From the NCBI GenBank assembly GCA_963921795.1, contig OY997661.1, positions 39,206,122 through 39,270,121 on the forward strand: a stretch of 64,000 bases of DNA, given 5' to 3'. Under the pieces are notes generated by a model. The model saw only the letters and a list, made by a program, of their open reading frames with translations. It had not been told where the DNA came from and ran no database searches. Below, piece after piece: positions 29,083 through 56,519 of the stretch (positions are counted from its first letter, which is position 1; every line of letters begins with the position of its first letter). The position numbers and the translations under genes are program-made. The stretch comes from Nannobrachium achirus. Its lineage: Eukaryota; Chordata; Actinopteri; Myctophiformes; Myctophidae.

Positions 29083-29797
29083 TTACACCATGATGTTTCC
29101 ATTCTGTTGATGTTGGGTGTTTTGACGGTGGCACCAGTCCAGCATCACCTTTTAGGGGTTAGTCATCCCTGCTCAAAGCACAGAGAGGAGATCTTTAACG
29201 ATGTGTTGCTAGTGTGAGACGATAAAGCAAGGCAACGATCAAACTTACTGTAACTGGGCTGTTTACGCTTACGGGAAAGGTCTGCCGTATAGCCTAGTCC
29301 AAGTTACAGTAGAAAATAAGCAGTGTTGTTTTTGACAGCAAATTTTGATTTAGTTTTAGTCGTAGTCTTTTGAATAACATTTCTTTTAGTTTTAGTCATA
29401 ATTTAGTCACCTGAAAAGTTTTAGTTTTAGTTTAATTTTAGTCGACTAAATAGCATAAGATTTTAGGCGACTAAATATTCAGTTGATTTAGTCAACTAAA
29501 ATGTATTTTGGCAGGCCTTGATGACATTGTAATGGCTGATTTTACACTTGCTGCGACGCGTTGTGAGCTTGTAGATCGGCTATTTTCAGCATGCAACACC
29601 TGAGAGCAACCAAACATAAAATGACTCTCTTCTCCACTAGTCCCTCCCCAACGTTTTAGTCTAGTTTTTATTTTGTTGACGAAATTGTCAATATGTTTAG
29701 TCTTAGTTTTAGTCATCACAGCTTAGTTTTTATTTTGTTTTTATTTCATTTTCTTCCGTGAAAGAAAATGCAGTCAACAAACATTTTTCGTCATAGT
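29083..29797. repeat. Copy 1 of a 0.7-kb local duplication
   Basis: The segment beginning TTACACCATGATGTTTCC recurs at 30734-31433. The duplicated part includes unique sequence plus a CAGTGTTGTTTTTGACAGC-type MITE (29321-29824) with half of a palindrome core at about 29545-29586. Confidence 0.8.
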
Positions 29798-29924
29798 TTT
29801 ACTTTTAGTTGACAAAATCAACAGTCTCTAAAGTCTTAGCAGCACTGGTTGGGACCAAATTAATTCCATTTAGAACTTTTACATAACTCAGTCTACTTGT
29901 AATAGGGGATATCTTAAAAAGTCC

Positions 29925-30250
29925 TGGAATAAATTCCTTACCAAAACATTTCTTCACCAATGTGTTTGTAAAGGCGTCTAGTAACACATCTCACAAATAC
30001 TGAAATTCAGTTTTCCCAGGAAAATCTTTGACAGTTAGGGTAATTCTGGGTCTCATTCACTCACTATACACTATACTATAGGGGAACAAATCACTCCCAA
30101 AAAATATGCTTTAAGTGGGATGTGAGGGGTCTAACTAGGTGTTTTTAATTATTCTGAATCCATTGCAAGCATTTGTTTTGCACAAAAAAACATTCATTGG
30201 GCTAAAAACAGCCCATAAAATGATGGTTTAGTGATGAGTCATCACTTTTC
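29925..30250. repeat. Paralogue of the 4190-4740 region lacking its MITE
   Basis: AATAAATTCCTTACCAAA through AATCACTCCCAAAA matches the sequence around 4353-4679 but without that element. It continues into a block shared with 34815-35060. Confidence 0.7.
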
Positions 30251-30733
30251 ACAGCGCAACTGAAGTATTTTGGGTCCTTGGCATGGGTGTCGCCATCATA
30301 GATTGAAATGCGACCAGAGGAGGCTATTGGCTGCCAACGGTCACGTGCAACCGCAGAGATACATGGGAGAATGTGGTCGGAGCCTCCCGAAATACAGCAC
30401 ACGAAGAAGAACACAGCCGGCTGGTATCAGTTTAGTTGGCCACGCCCCCCGCAACTTTATCATCAATTTTAACATAAATGGGACCTTATTTTCACAAAAC
30501 GCATATCATCGTGATTGAAAGGCACTTTTTAACTAGCGATAGGAACCATAAAGTATTTATGAAAATGTTAATTAAGGTTAGAAAACGAAAGGGGAAAATG
30601 AATAGGGTCCAATGGAGAACAATTCTTCTTGTTATCGGCCAGGGGGGGGGGAAACAGCGCAACTAGCGGCCAATCATAGGAAGCTTTAGTTCCATATTGG
30701 AATCATTTTAAATCGGCGGAACTATGCCCTTGC

Positions 30734-31433
30734 TTACACCATGATGTTTCCATTCTAATATGTTGGGTGTTTTGACGGTAATATCCATGGCATCAGTACA
30801 GCATCACCTTTTAGGGGTTAGTCATCCCTGCTCAAAGCACAGAGAGGAGATCTTTAACGATGTGTTGCTAGTGTGAGACGATAAAGCAAGGCAACAATCA
30901 AACATACTGTAACTGGGCTGTTTACGCTTACGGGAAAGGTCTGCCGTATAGCCTAGTAGTGCAAGTTACAGTAAAAAATAAGCAGTGTTGTTTTTGGCAG
31001 CAAATTTTGATTTAGTTTTAGTCGTAGTCTTTTGAATAAAATGTCTTTTAGTTTTAGTCATAATCTAGTCACCTGAAAAGTTTTAGTTTTAGTTTAATTT
31101 TAGTCGACTAAATAGCATAAGAGTTTAGGCGACTAAATCTGCAGTTGATTTAGTCAACTAAAATGTATTTTGGCAGGCCTTGATGACATTGTAATGGCTG
31201 ATTTTACACTTGCTGCGACGCGTTGTGAGCTTGTAGATCTGCTGTTTTCAGCACGCAACACCTGAGCGCAACCAAACATAAAATGACTCTCATTTTAGTC
31301 TGGTTTTTATTTTGTTGACGAAATTGTCAATATATTTAGTCTTAGTTTTAGTCATCACAGCGTAGTTTTTATTTCGTTTTTATTTCATTTTCGTCTGTGA
31401 AAAAAATGCAGTCAACAAACACGTTTCGTCATT
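30734..31433. repeat. Copy 2 of a 0.7-kb local duplication
   Basis: It parallels 29083-29797 and includes a truncated MITE from 30983 with a core half at about 31201-31250. It ends abruptly at a different repeat beginning TGCGACCGTAGGTCGC. Confidence 0.8.
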
Positions 31434-32275
31434 GCGACCGTAGGTCGCATTTACTATCAAACCCTGCACAAAGTGTAAGTCCGTCAGTCAGTCAGTCTGT
31501 CTGTCACACCTCACACGTCACACTCTTGCCCTGCTCATATCTCCGCAACCGTTGCCCCGATCCATGCCAAATTTTGCACACACACTCCTTACCTGCCAAA
31601 CCACAACCTCCAAGGACCCCCGGAGCTCCAGGGACCCCCAGGTCCCTGGGGGACCCCCAGATGTAAAAAATGACCAAATGTGCAAAAATGACCAAATGAC
31701 CACCCCAACGGGGCTGCTCACGGGGAATTCCCGGGGACCACCGACTCCTGGTGCTCCAGAACGGATGCAAAAGTGGTGGCGCCCCCAGTGGAGGACCCCC
31801 TCCACTGCAGCTCACATAAAATGCCGTAACTCGGGCTAGGAGCGTCCGGGAGAGCCGGGGCCGGTACCTATTCGTCCGGCAAGGCAACGCGGAGACCCCA
31901 CCCCTCATTTCTCACATGCCCCTCTTCTAGCGCCACCATGAGGCCGATTCTTGCAAAACACATTTTTGGACACTGCTCCTACAATTTTTGCCCTAAAATC
32001 ACGCAAATCGGTACACAGTATGTCTACACTCATCCCATCAACATGAATCTCTCCCATATAGCGCCACCTCCAGGCCGATTTTTAAAAACACATTTTTGGA
32101 CACTGCTCCTACAGATTTTGCCCTAAAATCACGAAAATCACTACACAGTATGTCTACACTCATGTCATCAACATGGATCAGGAAGATTTTGGCAAAACAC
32201 ATTTTTGCCCTATTTGTGGAGATAAGTGACCTACGGTCGCTTATCTCCCGATTAGGGAGTCTTACTGGTAGTTTA
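31434..32275. repeat. Dispersed repeat bounded by TGCGACCGTAGGTCGC and GGGAGTCTTACTGGT
   Basis: It includes text seen again at 43185-43960 and 51268-51870 (CATATCTCCGCAACCGTTGC, CCTAAAATCACGCAAATCGG, CACAGTATGTCTACACTCAT). The right end has a small hairpin CTCCCGATTAGGGAG, which also occurs alone at about 39206-39257. Superfamily not assigned. Confidence 0.55.
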
Positions 32276-32493
32276 ATTTCTGCGAGTCCAAACTAAAGCA
32301 ATGCACTCAGTGGCTTGTCATTGGACAGAAACAGTGAGGTCAGGGAATAGTGTTCATTAAGGAGTCAGTATGCCCTCCTCTGCCGTACTTTTACCCTTGT
32401 CTTGATTTATTGAAAAAGCAGACCTCGTTTAGCCTTTTCAGTTAACCTTTGTTCACACACTTAACGTCAATACCTTCTCTGTTCTCTTCGCAG

Positions 32494-32561
32494 GAACACT
32501 GGCCTTAGTGCCATCGGTTGATTGCAGTCCCACTGATCTTCAGGAGAGAAGCTTTAATACA
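32494..32561 (+). other. Candidate 5' noncoding exon, possibly of hecw2
   Basis: A 68-bp unique segment sits between a strong acceptor (CTGTTCTCTTCGCAG) and a donor (ACA|GTAAGTGG). It has no long frame. A MITE begins 15 bp after the donor. Confidence 0.35.
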
Positions 32562-32576
32562 GTAAGTGGCCGTACT

Positions 32577-33066
32577 CAAGGGCGTCACAAGGGGGTGGAA
32601 AGTGGGACTGAGTTACCAGGGCCCAAGGTGGAGGGGCCCTAGTAACTTTAGCTGTTGAAAAATAGCAGATCTACAAGCTCACAGCGCGGCACCGAGTGCC
32701 GCGCTGCGAGCTTGTAGATCTGCTATTTTTGAAAAGTCGTGAAAATGTGTGAAAATCTTTGAACATATGTATTTTTTAAGCGAACATTTGTAACTCAAAT
32801 TTTGCTTCTGGGGGGTCCCTGGAACTAAATGTTTTGAGATGGGGGGTCCGTGGCCAAATACATATCATTTTGGGGGTCCTTCACATGAAAAGGTTTGAGC
32901 ACCACTGACATGGAAACATAGGTTTCTTGCACACATTTTCACGATTTTTCAAAAATAGCAGATCTACTGAGCTTGTATATCTGCAATTTTTTCAATAGTT
33001 AACATTCATGGGGGGCCCGCAGTGAATCCTTGTACCCAGGGCCCAGAATTTGCTGTGACGCCCCTG
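32577..33066. mobile_element. hAT-like MITE, CAGGGGCGTCACAAG family, beside a candidate donor
   Basis: The flanks are GCCGTACT (32569-32576) and GCCGCACT (33067-33074), one mismatch. It contains the two-hairpin cassette with a full core at 32658-32730. Confidence 0.82.
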
Positions 33067-33189
33067 GCCGCACTTGTCGTGCATTCCTCTGGGTAAGAGC
33101 CTCAGCTGGATGTCACATAATATATAAAGTGCTATGCAGGGACGTGCAGAGAATGTTAACTCATTCGCTGCCTTTTTAAAATGGCTGCC

Positions 33190-33465
33190 AAGTACCAGGA
33201 TGCCATTCCATGTAATACATAGTGCACGGACTCATGCATGCACGCCCATGCCTAGATCATGCACCGTGTGTGTGCACGCTGTTCGCAGCTTTCAAACAAA
33301 GAAAATCAAGCTTGGAAATCAGTTAAGGCATTCATGAGATAGAAAAGCCATTATGTTTTCTTCAAATGTAAACGAACATGGCCGCCATGTTTGAAAGATG
33401 TGGTTGGTATGGGGGTTAAACATACAATTTCGATCATGCCTACTACATTTTTGGAGGTCCAATCT
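33190..33465. repeat. Dispersed repeat shared with 2295-2560
   Basis: Shared strings include GGCATTCATGAGATAG and GCCATGTTTGAAAGATG followed by ATGGGGGTTAAACAT. No terminal structure is seen. Confidence 0.65.
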
Positions 33466-34069
33466 TTTTTTTCTTTTTTCTTTTTAATTTTTCCTTTTCT
33501 TTTTTTTTTTCAAAATGGCTGCCAACTCGGGAAACTCTGGGCCCTGGCGGCCTCTAACAACAGTAATAACTAGGGAAACTCGGGAGGGGGCAGCACATCA
33601 GTTAAAGAGGCAGGGGCTGAAATTTCTAAAAGGGCCTTTTCGTGAAAATATCGAAAATAGCAATAGAATTCTGTGACCCATAAAACGGCACAGTGATATA
33701 TTTTTCCTAGTCACAAGGCCTGAAAATAATGTGCACTAATAATATTAGCGCACTGTATGAAGGTTTCATTCCCGACATACCGGCCATTAATGTGCTCACC
33801 TCGACCGTCCATGTGGTTTTCAAGACCTGACCTGACTCCAAAATGAACTCGTATAAGGGTACTTTTGGTTCCCTTTGAACACTCGCAAAGTTGCAGACCT
33901 TTAAGGGTCCATTTGGTACTCTACTAGACACATTTTCACTGCGGACCCCCTTGAACGCCGTCAAGGACCTCAGCGCGTCCCGTACCCCACTTTGAGAACC
34001 ACTGCAAAAATAGCAGATCTACAAGCTCGCAACGCCTCACATAACTTAAATATACAAAGAAATTACTGA

Positions 34070-34295
34070 CATAGTTGACAACTTTATACTTAAAAAAGAA
34101 CATTGATAGTGGAAATAGCCGATCGCGGCGCGTTGTGAGCTTGTAGAGCTGCTATTTCCACTACTTTTTTAAAGTATTTTAAACTATATTAACATTTCTC
34201 AACATGGAAACGATTATGACGATTATGCAAAATAATTGCGATTGCCTCAAATAATTGCGATTAGACGATTATGTAGTCATTGTGACAGCCCTACC
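34070..34295. repeat. Half copy of the TGTCACAAT...ATAATCG MITE
   Basis: A palindrome core lies at 34112-34160. The right part carries GGAAACGATTATGACGATTA and ends ATTGTGACAGCCCTA, as at 18780-19121 and, in reverse, at 41206. Confidence 0.6.
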
Positions 34296-34593
34296 ATCTA
34301 CAATATTTACATAATTTCCTTATTGGAGTGACTATCAAAAAAGCATCAAATGTTCAGAATGGCGCTTTTCGAATGGCAAAGAATCGGTTCCGGTTCTTTC
34401 TCCCGCCTATGGGATGAACCAGAGGTGAGCTTTTCCACCGAGAACCGGAGTTGGTTTCCGAACCGTAAAAGTTGGTTCGGAACGGAAACCACAAAATCCT
34501 CGGTTCCTCTGGTTCAATCTGGTTCAATCTGGTGGAAACGCGAGTCGGTTCGCAAGAACGAACCAAGGTTCCAACAAAGTTGAAACGGCACTG

Positions 34594-35300
34594 TAGGCCT
34601 GGGGCCAATTCTGATATCTTCACAAATTGTTACCACCCAAGATGACTGTACATGTTTTACATTTTTTACTTCCTACATGTCTCTAGTTTACATTTTGGTA
34701 TGATAACCCTTTCTGAGACCCAGCTTAATTGATGTTATCAGCCGCTAGAGTCGGTCTCCCATCGACTTTCTATACAGGAGGAAAATACCCAGAACATTTT
34801 TTTTCTGGGTATTTAAGTAGGATGTGAGGGGTCTAACTAGGGGGTTGATATGATGCTGAATCCATTGCAAGCATTTGTTTTGCACAAAAAACATTCCTTA
34901 GGCTATAGATGGCCCCAGAAAACGATGGTTTAGTGATGAAAAGTGATGAGTCATCACTTTTCATCAGTTTCATCAGTTTTGTGGGCGTATTCTGGGGCCA
35001 TTTGTAGCCCAAGGAATGTTTTTTGTGCAAAACAAATGCTTGCAATGGATTCAGCATCATGACAAACCCCTAGTTAGACCCCTCACATCCTACTTAAAAA
35101 AAATGTTTTCTGGGTATTTTCCTCCTTTATAGAAAGTCGATGGGAGACCGACTCTAGCGGCTGATAACATCAATTAAGCTGGGTCTCAGAAAGGGTTATC
35201 ATACCAAAATGTAAACTAGAGACATGTAGGAAGTCAAAAATGTACGGTCCACCTTGGGTGGTACCAATTTGTGAAGATATCAAAATTGGCCCCAGGCCTA
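34594..35300. repeat. Large foldback, about 350-bp arms
   Basis: The sequence from TAGGCCTGGGGCCAATT to AATTGGCCCCAGGCCTA is a near-perfect inverted repeat centred near 34950. It interrupts a GAACCAAGGTTC-rich repeat (about 34350-34590 and 35303-35345). A related half-arm lies at 30110-30240. Confidence 0.85.
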
Positions 35301-35422
35301 CTGGTTCTTGAACCAAGGTTCTTTTGGTGGAATACCGTGGCGTCAGTTCAGGAAAAGCTAAGGGTATGGCAAAGATTTGGAGTCCTCACAGAAAAGAGGC
35401 ACATTTTGTATAACACGGTTCT

Positions 35423-35507
35423 ATTGTGAAAATAGCAGATCTACACAACGCAGATCTACACAACGCCTCGCGCTGCGAGGCGTTGTAGATCTGCTATTTT
35501 CACAATG
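35423..35507. repeat. Palindrome core with internal duplication
   Basis: The arms are ATTGTGAAAATAGCAGATCT and its complement. CAGATCTACACAACG is repeated on the left side and the GCTC/GAGC step is missing from both arms. Confidence 0.75.
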
Positions 35508-35944
35508 GCTTAAAAAAACTAGTTTTGTCCGTTTTTTACACACCGTTTTTCCTACTGTTTCTTGGGCTGGATATGGCAGCCTGGAACGGCTGTTCAAGTG
35601 CAGCTAAACTTGGCACGTTAGTAAACGTGCCACAATTAACAATAATGCATTGCACCTGTGCAGCTGACCTGCAGCCCCTCAGAGTAAAATTAAACGAACC
35701 AGCTGGTCTACTTTTGTACGGTACTGTGACGAGACCGGAGACCGAGAGAGAATTTGGTCTGGTGAGACAAACAGAGTGAGAGACAACCAGACTCAGAGAG
35801 AGAGAGAGAGATGTGGTAATGTAGGGATTAGAGAACAAGTCACCCTGTCAACACTAAAGCCGCCATTCTCTGTTTTAATCCCACCGCCAGATCAAGGGCA
35901 GTAACCTCCGTGCGCGTGCGTGCGCGGAAAATGGTTTTCTAGGA

Positions 35945-36634
35945 CAGTGGTTCTCAACATTTTCAGGCCACGACCCCAAAAAGAATCATATTTTAACTGG
36001 GGACCCCCCCCCCCCCCACCCTACAAGGACTAAAGGCCCATTCCCACTGGGCCAGATAACAGATATCTGGAGATATTTCTCCAGATATTTTTCCATTCAA
36101 AGTGGATGGTAGATACAGATAAAAAAAATATATACCACAGATATTTGCCACAGATACTTTTATCTGTGGCAAAACATTTTTTTATCTGTATCTACCATCC
36201 ACTTTGCATGGAGAAATATCTGCAGAAATATCTCCAGATATCTGTTATCTGGCCCAGTGGGAATGGGCCTTTAGAGGCATTACATTTTGTTTAACATGGT
36301 TCTATTGTGGAAAAATAGCAGATCTACATGCTCACAACACCTCGCAATCTGCTATTTTCACAATTTCTGTCTCTGATATTTGACAGTTTGGCCCATGTTG
36401 ATTTTTTTCATTTTACAGTTATTAAAAGGGTCTTAAAAAAAAACTTTAGAAATGTGCAAATATCCTCTAATCTATACACTTACACTTTATATGTTGGTTT
36501 GTTTACTGTTGAGTGAGGGGGGAAAAAATGTTTGCACACTAAGTTAATCATCTGGGGACCCCTCAAAATAATTTGGGGACCATCATCAGGGGACCCCTCA
36601 AAATAATTTGGGGGGGTCCCGACCCCCAGGTTGA
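35945..36634. mobile_element. CAGTGGTTCTCAAC-type MITE carrying a nested foldback
   Basis: The left end is CAGTGGTTCTCAACATT; the right end is cut after CCCCCAGGTTGAAG. A 243-bp foldback is nested at 36031-36273 and a damaged palindrome core lies at 36316-36365. Confidence 0.7.
36031..36273. mobile_element. Foldback element with TA at both ends
   Basis: The arms start TAAAGGCCCATTCCCACTGG and run inward through GATAACAGATATCTGG. The complement ends at 36273. It sits inside the MITE that begins at 35945. Confidence 0.8.
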
Positions 36635-37386
36635 AGACGAATTATCAGAAATGCGCATTAAGACAAAGCGAATTTAGCCTGTTTCCATTTGCGGGTGTCA
36701 TTCGAATTAGTGTAGCACTCCCTACTTCCTTGCCCACCACTGGCCCCCACCGTTGTGCTTAGGGTCCTTGGGAAACGCCAGGTCGCAGAAGAGCGACACA
36801 AACAAACACATAAACAGAGACTGAGCGTGATACTGAGACAGTTTGTTATAAGTTTGAATTAAACAAATCTTCGTTTTAAGTTCTGTCGGAGGTTGTCTTT
36901 GCACAACAGTCTGTAAGGAGCTACAGCTGAGCTGGCACGTTGTGAAAACGGGAGGAATTTACACACGGAGTTCAGACAGTTTGTTTTGTGGGCTAACGCT
37001 AATACAATAGACGTTAAGCGGCAGGGGCAAGTGTTAACTTGGAGGACGATGGACCAGAAGGTCATCATTTATTCGCATTTATTGTCTGACCCGTTTCCAT
37101 TCACTAATGCGCATTTAGTTTTTTCGATAAAGCCTCAAAATCCACCTCCTCCAAGCGCATAAATGTTTTTGCGAATAATGAAAGTTTATTCGAATTTTGA
37201 AGTGTGTCCATAAAAAGATTTATGCGCAAAAGCCTTTAATGCGCATTAAAAGGCTTTATGGAAACGCACATATTGACGGCTTGCAGCCAAAGCGCTTGTA
37301 GTGCTAGGAACGATTACAGCATACGTGTCACACAAGGATTAAGCAACTCACAAATTAGTAATAGAATCTTATAGGGTCGCTTATAG

Positions 37387-37900
37387 CAGGGGTTCCCAAA
37401 CTTTTTGTCTCAGGGCACACAATAAACACTTTTTTAATCCGAGGCACCCCTACATTATAATTTTCACTCCCAGCACCTTACATTTATAGAATATCGTCGT
37501 TGTCGGGTGGAAACCTTGTATGTCCAAAACCTATCTGTTTGTATTTATCATCTATAAAATGTACTAAACTAGTGAAAACAGCAGATCTACAAGCACACAA
37601 CGCCTCGCATCGCGAGGCGTTGTGTGCTTGTAGATCAGCTGTTTTCACTAGTTTTGTGCGACAGAGGTTTCTGTCTGACAGTGACGATATTTTAGATTAT
37701 GTTGCGAGGAAAACGTTGAGATAATAGCCATTTTGGGTAGAACTGACTGAAAATAACTTTGTACTTCAAGTTTAAAATGATACTAAATATTTCTTCAAGT
37801 GTCGAAATAAATTCCAAATATTATCAAATGATCTCGCGGCACCCCTGGACTGCCGTCGCGGCACCCCAGGGTGCCCCGTCACCCACTTTGAAAACCCCTG
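37387..37900. mobile_element. hAT-like MITE, CAGGGGTTCCCAAAC family
   Basis: The ends are CAGGGGTTCCCAAAC and TTTGAAAACCCCTG. The perfect duplication GCTTATAG flanks it at 37379-37386 and 37901-37908. It is the reverse-oriented relative of the element at the gtf3c3 stop codon and carries a long palindrome core (37566-37653). Confidence 0.9.
37566..37653. repeat. Long palindrome core (about 43-bp arms)
   Basis: Arms from AAACTAGTGAAAACAGC to GCTGTTTTCACTAGTTT pair with one mismatch. The apex is CGCCTCGCATCGCGAGGCG and the arms have the paired GCAC/GTGC variant. Confidence 0.88.
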
Positions 37901-38203
37901 GCTTATAGAACCAAACCTAATCCAGCCAAATGCGTGCTGTACTTTCTGTAGCAGACTTTGCGTAATGCTCTTTCACTAAAAATATACCGTCTTTGAGCTG
38001 AACTGCATTCATCACCAGGCTTGACATGCAACTCCCTGTGGGTTGTGTTCGGCTAGGGGGTGGGGGGGTGCATGGAAGTGTTGCTATGCCAACACAAGCC
38101 CCCTGCGCAAGTCTTTAGCCAACCTTCCCGTCGCCATCATCGGTTTGCACAATGTCTCACAGGCCCAGGGTAATGGGAATCAGCGACACAATCTTTACAT
38201 TAT

Positions 38204-38807
38204 TTAACCCTTTCAGAACGGGTACACGGTATTGTGTATTATTATTTTATGCTTTAACTATTGAAAAAATAGCAGATATACAAGCTCGCAGCGCGGCACC
38301 GAGTGCCGCGCTGTGAGCTTGTAGATCTGCTATTTTTGAAAAATCGTGAAAATTTGAATTTTGACCCGATTCTATAAGTGTCTTTTGAATCCTTCTAAGA
38401 TTTTTTTGAAAAAACGATGTTTCTATGTCAGCAATCTGGCCAGCCATCGTCAAAGAAAAGGTCCTTTTCAGTTAACCGGAGCTCAGTTAGTCTGTTCTTG
38501 AGAGACTACTATGTCAGTGGTTCTCAAACCTTTTCATGTGAAGGACCCCCAAAATGATATTTATTTGGCCACGGACCCGCATCTCAAAATATTTAGTTCC
38601 AGGGACCCCCCAGAAGGAAAATTTGAGTTACAAACATTCGCTTTGAAAACACATATATTCAAAGATTTGAACACATTTTGACGACTTTTTCAAAAATAGC
38701 AGATCTACAAGCTCGCAGCGCGGCACTCGGTGCCGCGCTGTGAGCTTGTATATCTGCTATTTTTCACTGGTTAAAGCATTCAATAATTCTAGGCCTAAAT
38801 GGGTTAA
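38204..38807. mobile_element. TTAA-bounded two-hairpin MITE
   Basis: TTAA stands at both ends, with inverted termini TTAACCCTTTCAGA and CCTAAATGGGTTAA. Full palindrome cores lie at 38264-38337 and 38690-38766, with GCGCGGCACCGAGTGCCGCG at the apex. The block between them includes CAGTGGTTCTCAAACC and CATGTGAAGGACCCCC. Confidence 0.8.
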
Positions 38808-39306
38808 AAAAAAGTTCTTTTCATTTTTTCAGATGTCTTGACAGCGAGTTCTGGAACATCTGAAGCTAGAAGCACGCTTCATACATATTTATAAGTGACC
38901 CATTTTCAGCGAGGCTGTTGTCATTACCTTTCTCTCCTAAAATAAACCAGACTCAAGCCTGCAACAGAGACACAGGGTGCTGATAGTGTGGCTCACATGT
39001 GTACAGCAGGTCAAGGATGGAATGCATTATTTACCGTTATCTTTTTCTACGCATATAAGAAACTATATGCGCTTTGGTCACCGATCAACTGGAATCAGTA
39101 TTTGCCGATACTAGGGCATTCACAAATAGTGATTTTTAGTATTCGAATTATTCGACTTCAAAGTATTCGAATATTCTGGCCAGACTGTCAAATATTAAGT
39201 AAGTTTGTGTATGCGACCTGACGGTCGCTTATCTCCCGATTAGGGAGTCTTACTGGTTTGTTCTCTCCATAACTTTGTTGCCATCCCTTCTTCTACTCTT
39301 TTGCAG

Positions 39307-39495
39307 GTGTGTGCCATCCTCCTGTGTGGCCAGTGGACTGTGGAACCACCCTACCCGTCACAGTGGACTGTGGAACACCCTACCCATCACTTGCCAGACA
39401 GAACCGCGGAGCGACTCCAGGACACCCCTCCTTCTCCTCCTCCCATCACTCCCATCTTTCCATCATTCCTGCCATCTTTTTCAACAAAGCGGCAG
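39307..39495 (+). other. Candidate 5' noncoding exon of hecw2 and following CpG-rich DNA
   Basis: A strong acceptor (CTACTCTTTTGCAG) precedes a segment ending at GGCAG|GTAGGTAGG. It is open in all three frames, which suggests composition and not coding. It includes a duplicated CAGTGGACTGTGGAAC block. The unique, CpG-rich DNA to about 40240 could instead be one longer UTR exon. Confidence 0.35.
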
Positions 39496-40724
39496 GTAGG
39501 TAGGTAGGTGCCGTACCGACGAGGAACGGCCCGCCGGATGCCAGACCGTCCGTTCTACGCGGGAGGACGGGAGGACTTGGGGGCGGCGTTAACGATCCCT
39601 GTGAAGATCGCTCACTCGAGGTAAATGACCTGCCGGGTTCTCCGAGTGACTCTCGCCTTGCGTGCAAACGGGACGTTTTCACTCTCCAGAGGGAAGAGGC
39701 AGAGGAAGAGAGAGAGAAAGCGCCAGGAGAGACGGAACAGAAACCTTTGTTCGGGCTTTTGCGCGGACGTTTCTTTGACGTCGAACGGCAACCCCGGGGA
39801 TTAATGGAAACGGGTGGAACGCCTCGCTCGAGGAGACTGCGGCGTGGGAGGAAATAGTGCAGCGAGGAAACTGAACTAAACGATGCTTCGGACGGCCCTC
39901 CTCGCGCCTTTTTCGCGAATGAAGTGCCTTGCCCTGCGGCGCCCCGGCCGACGGATAAGAGTGAACTGAGCTCGGTTTTTTCTTGAACCGCTTGCAGACA
40001 CTGTCAATCAAAGGGACCCTGCATTCAGCAAGCAAGCTGTCGGCCATTGTCCTTCGTCCATCTGGTCCCCAGGCCACCTGTCCATCCTCCTTTTCAACCC
40101 CGCCACCCTCCCCAGTGCTTTTCAACCGGTTGGTCAGGACAGGACCGCCAAAAAGTGAAGTGAGACGCTCTGGCAAGGGTCATGAGGCAAAGACTCCGAG
40201 TCTAACATTTTGTTTTATTTATCTTGGGTTAACCCAAGTAGGTCTTTGGTAAAACCCGAGTCCCAGTCCCAAGCACTCCCATTACCGTTCATCAATGCTT
40301 TGAGGCGGCCTCACGAATAGGCCCTGTTTTCTGCTTTCTCTGGCCTTCTCCCCCACGACTCCACGTTTCCAGTAGGGGTGCAACAATACTGAACCGAACT
40401 GGTGTACCGAACCGAACGGCCCATACCGAATGAACCGAATTTCTTTCTTTTTTTGGGGGGGTGTGGGCCACATAAAAACATAATTTGAACTCTCTCAGTA
40501 CACTTATTTTTTTTGAGAAATTTTTCCCTCCTAGTATAATCATAATACCCGATTATCATGTCGTAGGGGGGGGGAAACAAATCATGGAACCCCATCTTTA
40601 AAATAAACTGAACATTTTGGAATTTTTTTATTGCTTTTCTTTTGTTTTTTACTGTGCCAAAACCGAACCGAAAACCGTGAGGCCGAAAACCCGAGGTTTG
40701 GAACCGACCCGTTGTTCCGGGTCC

Positions 40725-41000
40725 CCTCTCTCTCCTCCACCTCCTCCTCCACCCGGCCTCCACCATTCGTCCCTCCCTTGCCACGGCCGTCCTCCCCCCC
40801 CGCCCCCGCCCCCAGCCCCCCTCCTCCCCTCACCCTCATCACCCTCACCACCATCGCCACCACCGCCATCCTCATCCTCACCACCACCCCCATCCCCATC
40901 ACCTCCTCCCCCAGCAGCCCTCCTCCCCCTCCCCGTCCTCCTCCTCTGCTCCCTCCCCCTCCTCCTCGTCATCTCCCGCTTCCCCGTCCTCCTCCCCGGC
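40725..41000. repeat. Pyrimidine-rich low-complexity tract before the hecw2 start
   Basis: C/T-rich simple sequence (CCTCCTCC, CCACCACC types) immediately precedes the proposed start codon. Long Pro/Ser-rich frames here follow from the composition. It may be 5' UTR. Confidence 0.75.
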
Positions 41001-41010
41001 GACGGTCACC

Positions 41011-56419
<15,409 letters not shown>

Positions 56420-56519
56420 GTGAGTGTGTGTGTGTGTGTGTGTCCGCGTGTGTGTGTGTGCGCGTGCATGTGCACGTTACATTGTGTGTGTTTGTAGGGG
56501 CCCTTATCCATCCGTTATC

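Noticed and set aside
31504-31908. 134-codon minus-strand frame
   Set aside because: It lies wholly in a dispersed repeat also present at 43185 and 51268, with no recognisable domain.
31434-32275. Helitron
   Set aside because: There is a hairpin near one end, but I do not find the TC start and CTRR end that define Helitrons.
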